Source: Syntrophaceae bacterium (GTDB lineage: Bacteria; Desulfobacterota; Syntrophia; Syntrophales; UBA2192). Taken from it: 64,000 nt of DNA. Positions within the stretch are counted from its first letter, which is position 1. The number at the start of each line of letters is the position of its first letter. The stretch spans positions 620,001-684,000 of the forward strand of contig JABLXY010000002.1 in the NCBI GenBank assembly GCA_013177795.1. The letters are read 5' to 3'. Below, piece after piece: positions 26,159 through 33,516 of this stretch. The notes below the pieces were generated by a model. It was not told the DNA's origin. It did not search any database and saw only the letters and a program-made list of their open reading frames with translations. The translations under genes and the position numbers were made by a program.

Positions 26159-26320
26159 TTATGGTGATTCTTTTGATGTCTTTTGGTATTTCCTGAGCAA
26201 TTCTTGGATGGCTTCTTCTAAAAGGGAGTTGATAGGCTTTTCCTGGTGGACGCTGAGAATCTTCAGCTTCTTGAGAAGGTCTTTGTTGATGCGGGTGGCG
26301 AACATCTTCTTTTCTTCCAT
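26159..26320 (-). CDS. Ribbon-helix-helix DNA-binding protein (53 aa)
   Basis: The frame from ATG 26320 encodes MEEKKMFATRINKDLLKKLKILSVHQEKPINSLLEEAIQELLRKYQ..., a classic RHH layout: one beta strand (KKMFATRINKDL), helix, turn (EKPIN), second helix. GGAG sits 6 bases before this ATG, which decides the start over another ATG 12 bases upstream. It is divergent from the integrase and probably regulates it or excision by binding the dyads at 26371-26408. It could also be an orphan antitoxin; no toxin gene adjoins it. Confidence 0.7.
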   Translation of the reverse strand: MEEKKMFATRINKDLLKKLKILSVHQEKPINSLLEEAIQELLRKYQKTSKESP

Positions 26321-26365
26321 AGATAACTCCATTAACAAAGCGGCGGGGTAGAATCAATATAAAAA

Positions 26366-26408
26366 TTGACATAGCAATATCTAACATGATAGATATAAAT
26401 ATAGCAAT
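26366..26408 (+). promoter_or_regulatory. Integrase promoter with overlapping operator repeats
   Basis: TTGACA (26366-26371), 18 bases, TAGATA (26390-26395). The -10 is one arm of an inverted repeat TATCTA/TAGATA (26378-26383, 26390-26395). ATAGCAAT occurs as a direct repeat at 26371-26378 and 26401-26408. This is the expected layout for control by the divergent RHH protein. Confidence 0.5.
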
Positions 26409-26434
26409 CATTCCATCAGAAAGGAGGACTGAAA

Positions 26435-27694
26435 ATGGCTTGCATAGCCAAACGGCGAGGCCGGTATGTCATAGACTGCTATGACCAACACGGGAAGCGT
26501 TACCGGAAGACACTGAAGGCGGGGACAACCAAGAGTGTGGCGAGGAAGGAGCTGCGGGAGATCGAAGACAGGATTGCCCGCCGGTCATTCATGCATGACA
26601 AGAAAACCCCCGCCTTTTCTAAAGTGGCAGAAGATTGGCTTGAATACAAGAAGCCTCAAATAAGGATCACGACCTGGAACATGTACAGGGGGCTTTTCAA
26701 ACTGCATTTCCATGACCTGATGAATTTACGCATTAGCACCATATCTGTGGCGACCATCGAGAAGTTCATCACCAAGCGACAAGCAGAGGGGATGAACCTC
26801 AACACATTGAGGCGAATCATCTGCACTCTAAACCAGATCATGGCCTATGCGGTCAGGCACAGATTCATTGAGAGCAACCCTGTCAGAGATGCCGAAAGGC
26901 CCAAGAAGCAAAACGGACAGGCATGCGGGGGAGTCAATTTCATATCCCTTTCTCCCGAACAAATCCGGTCCTTTGTGGATGCAGAAGAAGACCCCAAATA
27001 TCGTGTCCTGCTGCTATTAGCGGTTATGACCGGTGCGAGGCAGGGCGAAATAATAGGCCTGAAATGGGATGATGTAGACTTTGACAGGCAGGAATTGCAT
27101 ATCCGCAGAACTTATAAGGCAGTCCATAATAGAAAAAGCATTTCGTTCGTTGATTGCATCTTCAGCCATGCTGAGTCTCTGATACTGGCGTTGCCCTCTA
27201 CGCGACAGATGTCCATATAATTATGGACTGACTAATATCATCACGGGCATTTCTTTTTGCCCAAGACAAAAGGATCAATCCGCATAATCGATCTGCCCCC
27301 AAATGTCATACGGGAACTGAGGAAATGGAAGCTGGCTTGTCCTCCGAACGACCTGAACCTTGTATTTCCCAGTGACATGGGAACGCCCCTTGATGCCCAG
27401 AATATGATTCACCGGCATTTCAAGGTGGCCCTTCGCAGGGCGGGGTTATCGGGCATACGATTCCATGACCTCAGGCATCTTCACGCATCTTATCTGATTG
27501 AACAAGGCGAGAGCATTACTTACATCCAGCACAGGTTGGGACATGCCGACCCTTCCATTACCTTAAAGGTCTATTCTCACCTTCTTCAAAAGAACAATCC
27601 CCAAGCGATCAGTCAGCTTGAAAGCACCATTTTTGGGCAAACCGGTCACAATTTGGTCACAGAAAAACAAAAGGGATTAGCCATGCTTAGCTAA
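26435..27694 (+). pseudogene. Tyrosine-family integrase, interrupted by a MITE-like insertion
   Basis: Both halves lie in one frame. The first (26435-27115) has an SAM-like core-binding domain (FSKVAEDWLEYKK...) and the start of the catalytic domain with Arg in MTGARQGEIIGLKW. The second (27239-27694) has FHDLRHLHASYL (HxxR), LGHADPS and the nucleophile Tyr in LKVYSHL. A 123 bp insertion after RTY adds two stops; removing it gives RTY-HHGHFFLPKTKGS, a normal integrase sequence. It ends 15 bases from the 3' end of tRNA-Thr, the probable attachment site. The island can no longer move by itself. Confidence 0.85.
27116..27238. mobile_element. MITE-like 120 bp insertion with terminal inverted repeats
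   Basis: Left end AAGGCAGTCCATAAT (27116-27130) and right end ATTATGGACTGACTAA (27220-27235) are inverted repeats, identical over CAGTCCATAAT. The element is bracketed by TAT (27113-27115 and 27236-27238), a likely target duplication. It encodes nothing convincing. Its exact size keeps frame but brings in TAA stops at 27218 and 27233. Parent transposase unknown. Confidence 0.65.
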
Positions 27695-27711
27695 CCCCTT
27701 GATTTCCCTGG

Positions 27712-27784
27712 AGCCGATGTGGGGATTCGAACCCCAGACCTGCTGATTACGAATCAGCTGCTCTACCGGCTGAGCTACATCGGC
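27712..27784 (-). tRNA. tRNA-Thr (CGT anticodon)
   Basis: The minus strand folds as a full cloverleaf: acceptor GCCGATG/CATCGGC, D arm GCTC...GAGC, anticodon arm GCTGA-TTCGTAA-TCAGC with anticodon CGT, T arm TGGGG-TTCGAAT-CCCCA. CCA is encoded (27711-27709). Its 3' end abuts the disrupted integrase gene, so it is the likely attB. Promoter at 27808-27837. Confidence 0.96.
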
Positions 27785-27807
27785 ATGCCGTCGATTTCGG
27801 AGGGAAA

Positions 27808-27837
27808 CTTATAGACCCATCCCCCCGTCTTTGTCAA
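27808..27837 (-). promoter_or_regulatory. Promoter of tRNA-Thr
   Basis: Minus strand TTGACA (27837-27832), 18-base spacer, TATAAG (27813-27808), 24 bases upstream of the mature tRNA 5' end. Confidence 0.65.
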
Positions 27838-27960
27838 GGCCGAAACGATCTTGACCCTTTGCAATCCCCGCATTTTCTGATAACGTTTCGGGCGCATCAC
27901 CCGGGGGATTCATCCGTCATTTCCGGGATGTGAACCGACGCGAGGCGGGGCGGGCTTGCC

Positions 27961-29931
27961 ATGGGCGCACAGAAGGGCAACGGGCTCAACTACAGAAGCT
28001 GGGTCGAGGTCGACCTGGACAACTTCACCCACAACTGGCACGAGATCCGCAAGCTCGTGGGGCCCGATGTGAAGATTCTCTCGGTGGTGAAGGCCGACGC
28101 CTACGGCCACGGGGCCATCGAGATCTCCAACGTGGCCCTGAAGAACGGCGCAACGTACCTGGGGGTCGCCAACGCCGACGAGGGCGTCCAGCTGCGCGTG
28201 GGCGGCATCGACGCGCCGATCCTGATCCTGAGCCCTTCCATGGGCCTCGAGATCGACGAGATCATCAAGTACAACCTCACCCCGTCCGTCTCGGACGTCG
28301 GCTTTGCCCGCGAGCTCCAGAAGAAGCTGAGGAAAGCCCATGCCAAGAGACCCATCCACGTCGAGGTGGACACGGGGATGGGCCGCGGCGGCACGATCCA
28401 CAGCGAGGCCTTCCGGGTGATCGAGGAGATCCTCGAACTGCCCAATCTCGCCGTCGAGGGCATCTTCACGCACCTCTCCTCGAGCGAGGTCGAGGGGGAC
28501 GACTACAACGAAAGGCAGTGGGGGCTCTTCAAGGCGCTGCTGAAGAAGCTCGAGGAGAACCGGATCTACATCCCCCTCAAGCACCTGGCCAACAGCGGCG
28601 GCCTGCTGAACTTCAAGCCCTTCCACCTGGACATGGTGCGGCCCGGCATCATGTCCTACGGGATCTACCCCGCCGAGAGCCTCAAGGTGAAGGCCGACCT
28701 GCTGCCCGTGATGAGCTTCAAGACGAAGGTGCTTCTCCTCAAGGAGTTCCCCAAGGGCTACGGGATCGGCTACAACCGCACCTACGTCACAAAGAAGCCC
28801 ACCCGGATCGCCACGATCCCCGTGGGCTACGGCGACGGCTACGGGGTCATCATGTCCAACCAGGGCGAGGCCCTCATCCGCGGCAAGCGGGTTCCCCTCG
28901 TCGGCCGCGTTTCCATGGACATGTGCACCCTCGACGTGAGCCGCCTGCCCGAGTGCGAGGTGGGCGACGAGGTCGTGCTGCTGGGCCGGCAGGGCGACGA
29001 GTACATCCCGGCCAACGACATCGCCGCCAAGGCCCGGACGATCAGCTACGAGGTGCTCTGCGCGCTGGGCAAGCGGGCCCCGCGCGTCTTCATCCAGAAG
29101 GGCCGGGCGGACGCCGTCGAGCCGCGGCTGCGGCGCATCTTCATCCCGGACGAGGTCAAGTCGATCTCCCGGATCGACAGCGTGATCCGCCGCTGCTTCC
29201 AGACGCGGGCCCGAAGCACCGAGCTGGGCGACGCGATCTACTACGAGATGTTCGAGACGCTCTTCGGCAAGGAGGACCGGCAGCTGGAGCTGCGGACGCA
29301 CTTCCGCTACGACATCAAGGTCTCCGACTTCACGGCGGCGGAGAGGGCGAAGGACGCCCAGGCGGAGAACTTCTTCAAGGTCTCGACGCACATCGAGTAC
29401 ACGAAGAGCCTGCGCAACTCCATCTTTCTCATCGGCTGCGCGCTCAACAACCGGCAGCTCTCGATGCTGTTCGAGGACCCGCGCTGCGAGTACCGCTGGC
29501 TGCTCACGACGCGCGACGAGACGTTCCGGGAGAGCGACTTCCGGGTGGTCCGCGTCTGCGTGGACAACGAGGCCGTCCCCATCATCCGCTCCGAGACCAC
29601 GGAGCGCGGCTACGAGATCTGGTGCGGGGGCGGGGATTCGCTGCGCGGCAAGCTCAACCGCCAGGTCCGGATGAAGATCGAGATCGAGACGAAGAAGTTT
29701 CGGAGCAACAACCTCTTCTCCGTCTACCTCGTCTACCCGACGCGGGGCCTGGACATCGACTTCAACTACGAGGGGATGAACCTGAAGAACGTCCGCGAGA
29801 TCAGCTTCTTCGCGGGCAAGCACCCCTACCCCGAGGTGACGAAGGAAGCGGGAAAGCGGATCCGGTTGAGGATCAGCGACGACGAGTGGATCTTCCCCAA
29901 CAGCGGCGTGACGTTTCTGTGGGATCTGTGA
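27961..29931 (+). CDS. alr: Alanine racemase with large C-terminal extension
   Basis: Residues 1 to about 380 are a fold-type III PLP racemase: the PLP lysine K44 in SVVKADAYGHG, VDTGMGRGG, HLANSGG, the second catalytic base Tyr271 in GIGYNRTY, and GRVSMDM. It makes D-alanine for peptidoglycan. Residues about 385-656 form an extra domain of roughly 270 residues (FIPDEVKSISRIDSVIRRCFQTRARSTELGDAIYYEMFETLFG... to C-terminal WIFPNSGVTFLWDL) that normal 360-380-residue Alr lacks and that I do not recognise. No membrane segment is present, unlike VanT. Two D-Ala-D-X ligases follow. Confidence 0.9.
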   Translation: MGAQKGNGLNYRSWVEVDLDNFTHNWHEIRKLVGPDVKILSVVKADAYGHGAIEISNVALKNGATYLGVANADEGVQLRVGGIDAPILILSPSMGLEIDEIIKYNLTPSVSDVGFARELQKKLRKAHAKRPIHVEVDTGMGRGGTIHSEAFRVIEEILELPNLAVEGIFTHLSSSEVEGDDYNERQWGLFKALLKKLEENRIYIPLKHLANSGGLLNFKPFHLDMVRPGIMSYGIYPAESLKVKADLLPVMSFKTKVLLLKEFPKGYGIGYNRTYVTKKPTRIATIPVGYGDGYGVIMSNQGEALIRGKRVPLVGRVSMDMCTLDVSRLPECEVGDEVVLLGRQGDEYIPANDIAAKARTISYEVLCALGKRAPRVFIQKGRADAVEPRLRRIFIPDEVKSISRIDSVIRRCFQTRARSTELGDAIYYEMFETLFGKEDRQLELRTHFRYDIKVSDFTAAERAKDAQAENFFKVSTHIEYTKSLRNSIFLIGCALNNRQLSMLFEDPRCEYRWLLTTRDETFRESDFRVVRVCVDNEAVPIIRSETTERGYEIWCGGGDSLRGKLNRQVRMKIEIETKKFRSNNLFSVYLVYPTRGLDIDFNYEGMNLKNVREISFFAGKHPYPEVTKEAGKRIRLRISDDEWIFPNSGVTFLWDL

Positions 29932-30062
29932 ACAGAGGCATAAGGCGCACGGCGAAGGGCAAAAGGCATGAGGCGCAATCTCATCAGCGAGCGTCCTCTC
30001 CCTCGACGGTAGAGCCTGCGTGTGAGAGTGAAAAGGTGCGCAGAATAGCCCCCCTCACCTCC

Positions 30063-30087
30063 ATCCTCCCCTGCGCGGGGAGAGGAT
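30063..30087. repeat. Short GC hairpin between alr and ddl1
   Basis: ATCCTCCCC...GGGGAGAGGAT forms a near-perfect stem with a two-base bulge around TGCGC. It lies in 214 bp of otherwise uninformative sequence. It could be a repeat or a weak terminator. Confidence 0.35.
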
Positions 30088-30145
30088 GACGTAGCGGGGA
30101 TTTGACGGGACAGATCGAAAAGACTGAACAGACCGGACAGACGGA

Positions 30146-31201
30146 ATGGAGAAATTACGCGTCGGCATCATCTTCGGCGGGATGTCCTCCGAGCGGGAGG
30201 TCTCCCTCAACAGCGGGCGAAACGTCTACGACAACATGGACCGGGAGCTGTTCGACCCGGTCCCGGTCTTCATGGACCCGGGCGGCCGCCTGTGGGTCCT
30301 GCCCTGGCAGCTCATCTCGCAGAACACGACGACGGACATCACGGAGCGCCTCGCGGCGGAGGCCCAACCGATCGCCTACGAGGACCTGAAACATCGGATC
30401 GACTTCGCCTTCATCGCCCTGCACGGCAAGTACGGCGACGACGGCTGCATCCAGGGCCTCCTGGAGCTGCAGCGCATCCCCTACACGGGACCGGGCATCC
30501 TGGCATCGGCCATCGGGATGGACAAGGACATCCAGCAGAAGATCCTGCGCGCAGAGGGGCTCGGGGTGCCGCGGAGCACGACCGTGGAGCAGCGGCACTG
30601 GCAGGAGGACCCCGAGGCCGTCCGGCAGCGCCTCGTCGGGGAATTCGGCCTGCCGCTGGTGACCAAGCCCGTCCGCGAGGGCTCGAGCATCGGGGTCACC
30701 GTGGTGCGCAAGCCCGAAGACCTCGACGCGGCCATGGCCACGGCCCTGCAGTGGGACCGGACGGTCCTCGTGGAGGAGTTTCTCGACGGCACCGAGTTCT
30801 CGTGCATCGTGCTCGAGGACGAGGGGGAGCCCCGGCCGCTTTCGCTCACGGAGATCCACCCGCAGAGCGAGTTCTTCACCTACGACGACAAGTACATGCC
30901 CGGCCGCTGCCGGAAGTTCACGCCGCCCAAGACGATCCCGAGGGACATCGCGGAGACGATCAAGGCGGACGTCGTGCGGGCCTACAAGGCGCTGGGCTTC
31001 CGCTGCTACGGGCGCATCGACGGCTTCGTCCTCAAGGACGGCCGCGTCCTGATCACCGACCCGAACTCCTCGTCGGGCATGGCGCCCTCGTCCTTCTTCT
31101 TCGAGCAGGCCGCCGAGCAGGGGATGCTGCCGGGCATGATCATCTCGAAGCTCATCGAGATCGGGCTGCGGATCCACCGGGAGAAGAAGGGACCCTTGTG
31201 A
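30146..31201 (+). CDS. ddl: D-alanine-D-alanine ligase family protein (first copy)
   Basis: The 351-residue ATP-grasp ligase shows GGMSSEREVSLNSG (catalytic Glu), ALHGKYGDDG, PVREGSSIGVTVV, and TDPNSSSGM, where Asp replaces the usual Glu of the ExN metal site. The omega-loop reads YDDKY with Tyr250 at the position of E. coli DdlB Tyr216, the residue associated with D-Ala as second substrate. It joins two D-alanines for peptidoglycan precursors. It lies 214 bp after alr. Confidence 0.92.
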   Translation: MEKLRVGIIFGGMSSEREVSLNSGRNVYDNMDRELFDPVPVFMDPGGRLWVLPWQLISQNTTTDITERLAAEAQPIAYEDLKHRIDFAFIALHGKYGDDGCIQGLLELQRIPYTGPGILASAIGMDKDIQQKILRAEGLGVPRSTTVEQRHWQEDPEAVRQRLVGEFGLPLVTKPVREGSSIGVTVVRKPEDLDAAMATALQWDRTVLVEEFLDGTEFSCIVLEDEGEPRPLSLTEIHPQSEFFTYDDKYMPGRCRKFTPPKTIPRDIAETIKADVVRAYKALGFRCYGRIDGFVLKDGRVLITDPNSSSGMAPSSFFFEQAAEQGMLPGMIISKLIEIGLRIHREKKGPL

Positions 31202-31216
31202 GCAGACCACAGAGGG

Positions 31217-31263
31217 ATACCCCGCCCGTCCCCCTTTTCGAAAGGGTGGCAGGGGGTATTTTT
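31217..31263 (+). terminator. Terminator-like palindrome after ddl1
   Basis: Outer ATACCCC/GGGGTAT and inner CCCTTT-TCG-AAAGGG stems are followed by TTTTT (31259-31263). It belongs to the same repeat design as 14791-14834 and may separate expression of the two ligases. Confidence 0.6.
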
Positions 31264-31341
31264 CAGAAAGAAACAAACGCTCGACAGAACTTCGATTTGT
31301 AAATATAGTTCCGGCCATTAAACCAAGACGGGGGACGGCGA

Positions 31342-32406
31342 ATGACGGCAGAGAACACGGCAAAGCTCAGGGTCGGGGTCATCATGGGGGGCGTGTCCTC
31401 GGAGAAGGAGGTCTCCCTCGAAAGTGGCCGAAACATCTTCAGCAAGATGGACCGCAAGAGGTTCGACCCCGTGCCCCTGTTCATGGACAGCCGCTGCGCC
31501 CTGTGGGAGATCCCGCTGAAGCTCCTGATGCGGAACAGCACCGCCGACATCGAGATCGACCTCGCCGAGGAGGCCCGGCCTTTCCCCTACGAGGCGCTGA
31601 AAAGCCGGGTTGATTTCGTCTACATCGGCCTGCACGGCAAGTACGGCGAGGACGGCACGCTCCAGGGGCTCCTGGAGCTGCTCGGGATTCCGTACAGCGG
31701 CTCCGGTGTCCTGGGATCGGCACTCGGGATGGACAAGTTCACGGCCCGCAAGGTCCTCGCCATGAGCGGGATTGACGTCCCGAAGTCGGTGGCGGTCGAC
31801 CGGCGCGCATGGGAGGGTGCCGAGCGGGGCGAACTCCTGAAGCGCATCGAGACGGAACTCGGCTTCCCCTGCGTCGTGAAGCCCACCCGTGAGGGGTGCA
31901 GCACTGCGGTGAAGAAGGTGGTCTCCCCGGCCGGCATCCCCGACGCGCTGGCGTCGGCCTTCGAGTGGGACAACGTGGCCGTGGTGGAGGAGTTCCTCAG
32001 CGGCATGGAGGTGACCTGCGGGGTCCTCGGCAACGAAGAGCCGCGGGCGCTGACGCCCTCGGAGACGATCCCCACGCAGGAGATCCTCTCGCTCGAGGAC
32101 AAGTTCCTCTATGGCCAGGGGGAGAACAAGACCCCCGCGAGAGTGCCCGCCGACATGCTGCGGAAGATCCAGGAAACGGCCGTCCGGGCCTACAAGGCCC
32201 TCGGGCTCCGGGCCTACTCGCGCATCGACATGTTCGTCTGTGACGGGCGGGTCATCGTGCTGGAGCCCAACACCCTTCCCGGCATGACGCCGTCGACGGT
32301 CCTGTTTCACCAGGCCGCCGCCGAGGGGCTGAGCCAGACGGATCTCATCACGCGGGTCATCGAGTTGTCCCTCGAGGCGCACCGCAGCAAGAAGGGGCCG
32401 CTGTAA
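31342..32406 (+). CDS. D-alanine-D-X ligase family protein (second copy, Phe at specificity position)
   Basis: The 354-residue paralogue keeps GGVSSEKEVSLESG, GLHGKYGEDG, FDPVPL and LEPNTLPGMTPST (intact ExN). It differs from the first copy where specificity is set. The omega-loop reads LEDKF, with Phe255 in place of the Tyr of DKY, and the nucleotide/triad loop reads REGCSTAV instead of REGSSIGV. In known ligases Phe at this place goes with D-Ala-D-lactate (depsipeptide) formation, as in Leuconostoc. A different second substrate is therefore plausible; the identity is not proven. It follows ddl1 after a hairpin. Confidence 0.88.
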   Translation: MTAENTAKLRVGVIMGGVSSEKEVSLESGRNIFSKMDRKRFDPVPLFMDSRCALWEIPLKLLMRNSTADIEIDLAEEARPFPYEALKSRVDFVYIGLHGKYGEDGTLQGLLELLGIPYSGSGVLGSALGMDKFTARKVLAMSGIDVPKSVAVDRRAWEGAERGELLKRIETELGFPCVVKPTREGCSTAVKKVVSPAGIPDALASAFEWDNVAVVEEFLSGMEVTCGVLGNEEPRALTPSETIPTQEILSLEDKFLYGQGENKTPARVPADMLRKIQETAVRAYKALGLRAYSRIDMFVCDGRVIVLEPNTLPGMTPSTVLFHQAAAEGLSQTDLITRVIELSLEAHRSKKGPL

Positions 32407-32527
32407 ACGGGCACCTTTCCCCGTGCTTCGTGACGTCGAACATCCTGACTTCGTGTGCGAAATCCAGCGGGCGCGATAAAGAAAAAACCTCACGGTTTCG
32501 ACGGGTTGTCTCGACGGCACCACAGGC

Positions 32528-32555
32528 TTGACAAAGAGAGGAAAATTTTTATATT
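32528..32555 (+). promoter_or_regulatory. Sigma-70-type promoter of the HExxH protein gene
   Basis: TTGACA (32528-32533), 16-base spacer, TATATT (32550-32555), 44 bases before the ATG at 32599. Confidence 0.6.
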
Positions 32556-32598
32556 ACGGTCGAACTCTTGAAGTTTGCATGGGAGGCGTCTGTCTGTC

Positions 32599-33123
32599 AT
32601 GTACTTCAGCCCCCTCCAGGTTTCCAGGATCAAAGGGGTGTTCGGTCAGGCGGAGCGGCTTGCCGGCCGCTATTTTCACCTGACCGACGAGCAGATGAGA
32701 GCCCAGCGCTACGACCTGAAGACGCTTGCCCATCTGGAGTCGCACGAGGTCGACGATAAGGCCTTCGCGCATCTCTGCAAATATTCGATCCGTAAAGAGG
32801 AGCAGGCCGAAAAGCCCAGGACGTACGACCTGTACCGGATCTGCCTGCAGGACAACCGGATCCTGAGCGCCATCGAGAGGGCCCACTCCTTCATCCGTCT
32901 CGAGTCGCTCATGCTCTACATCGCCGTGCACGAACTGGTGCACGTGATCCGGTTTGCGAGCGGCCTGGCCGACTTCGAGGCCCCGCACGCCGAGAGGCTG
33001 CAGGAGGAGAGGAAAGTCGACAAGATCACGCGGACGGTGCTCGACCCCGTCGCCGACAAGGACATGAGTCTCGTGCTCGATTGCTTCAGCAGCCGCTACA
33101 GCCTGCTGGAATCCTATAACTGA
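32599..33123 (+). CDS. HExxH-containing protein of unknown function
   Basis: The 174-residue soluble protein holds YIAVHELVHVIRFASG, a HExxH zinc-peptidase-like motif (H115 to H119), with a downstream acidic segment ADFEAPHAERLQEER that could supply a third ligand. I do not recognise a peptidase family. It starts at ATG 32599 with GGGAGG 13 bases upstream (long spacing). It is followed 42 bp later by an fmdB-type gene; the pair probably forms an operon under the promoter at 32528-32555 and the terminator at 33481-33516. Confidence 0.7.
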   Translation: MYFSPLQVSRIKGVFGQAERLAGRYFHLTDEQMRAQRYDLKTLAHLESHEVDDKAFAHLCKYSIRKEEQAEKPRTYDLYRICLQDNRILSAIERAHSFIRLESLMLYIAVHELVHVIRFASGLADFEAPHAERLQEERKVDKITRTVLDPVADKDMSLVLDCFSSRYSLLESYN

Positions 33124-33165
33124 CGCCGTTTCGAGCCGGCCGAGTTTTTTCAGGAGGGTTTCATC

Positions 33166-33456
33166 ATGCCGATCTACGAATACCGCTGCAGGAAATGTAA
33201 CCGGGAGTTCGAGGAGGTGCAGTCGATCACGGCCCCCGAGCTGAAGAGCTGCAAGTTCTGCAAGGGTCCCGTGACGAAGCTGATGTCGGTTTCCTCGTTC
33301 CACCTGAAGGGAAGCGGGTGGTACGTGACGGATTACGGCGGGCGGAAGGCGCCGTCGAGCGAGACGGCCCACAAGAGCGAGACGGCCGCGAAGAGCGACG
33401 CCGCGTCGGAGGGGTCCTCCTCGGCGGGCACGCCGGCGGCGGGCGATAAGTCCTGA
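33166..33456 (+). CDS. FmdB-type zinc-ribbon protein
   Basis: The 96-residue protein begins MPIYEYRCRKCNREFEEVQSI with two CxxC pairs (CRKC, CKFC) forming the FmdB/CxxC_CXXC_SSSS zinc ribbon. The conserved FHLKGSGWYVTDYG follows. The last 35 residues are a Ser/Ala/Lys-rich low-complexity tail. Members are small putative regulators of unknown role. GGAGG precedes the ATG. Confidence 0.9.
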   Translation: MPIYEYRCRKCNREFEEVQSITAPELKSCKFCKGPVTKLMSVSSFHLKGSGWYVTDYGGRKAPSSETAHKSETAAKSDAASEGSSSAGTPAAGDKS

Positions 33457-33480
33457 CCCAACCCGCACCCCGCGGCAGCG

Positions 33481-33516
33481 AGGCGGCCTCCCGGAAGGGG
33501 GGCCGCCTTATTTTTT
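33481..33516 (+). terminator. Intrinsic terminator after the fmdB-type gene
   Basis: AGGCGGCC (33481-33488) pairs with GGCCGCCT (33501-33508), followed by TATTTTTT. The tail overlaps the stop of the convergent histidine kinase gene. Confidence 0.8.
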
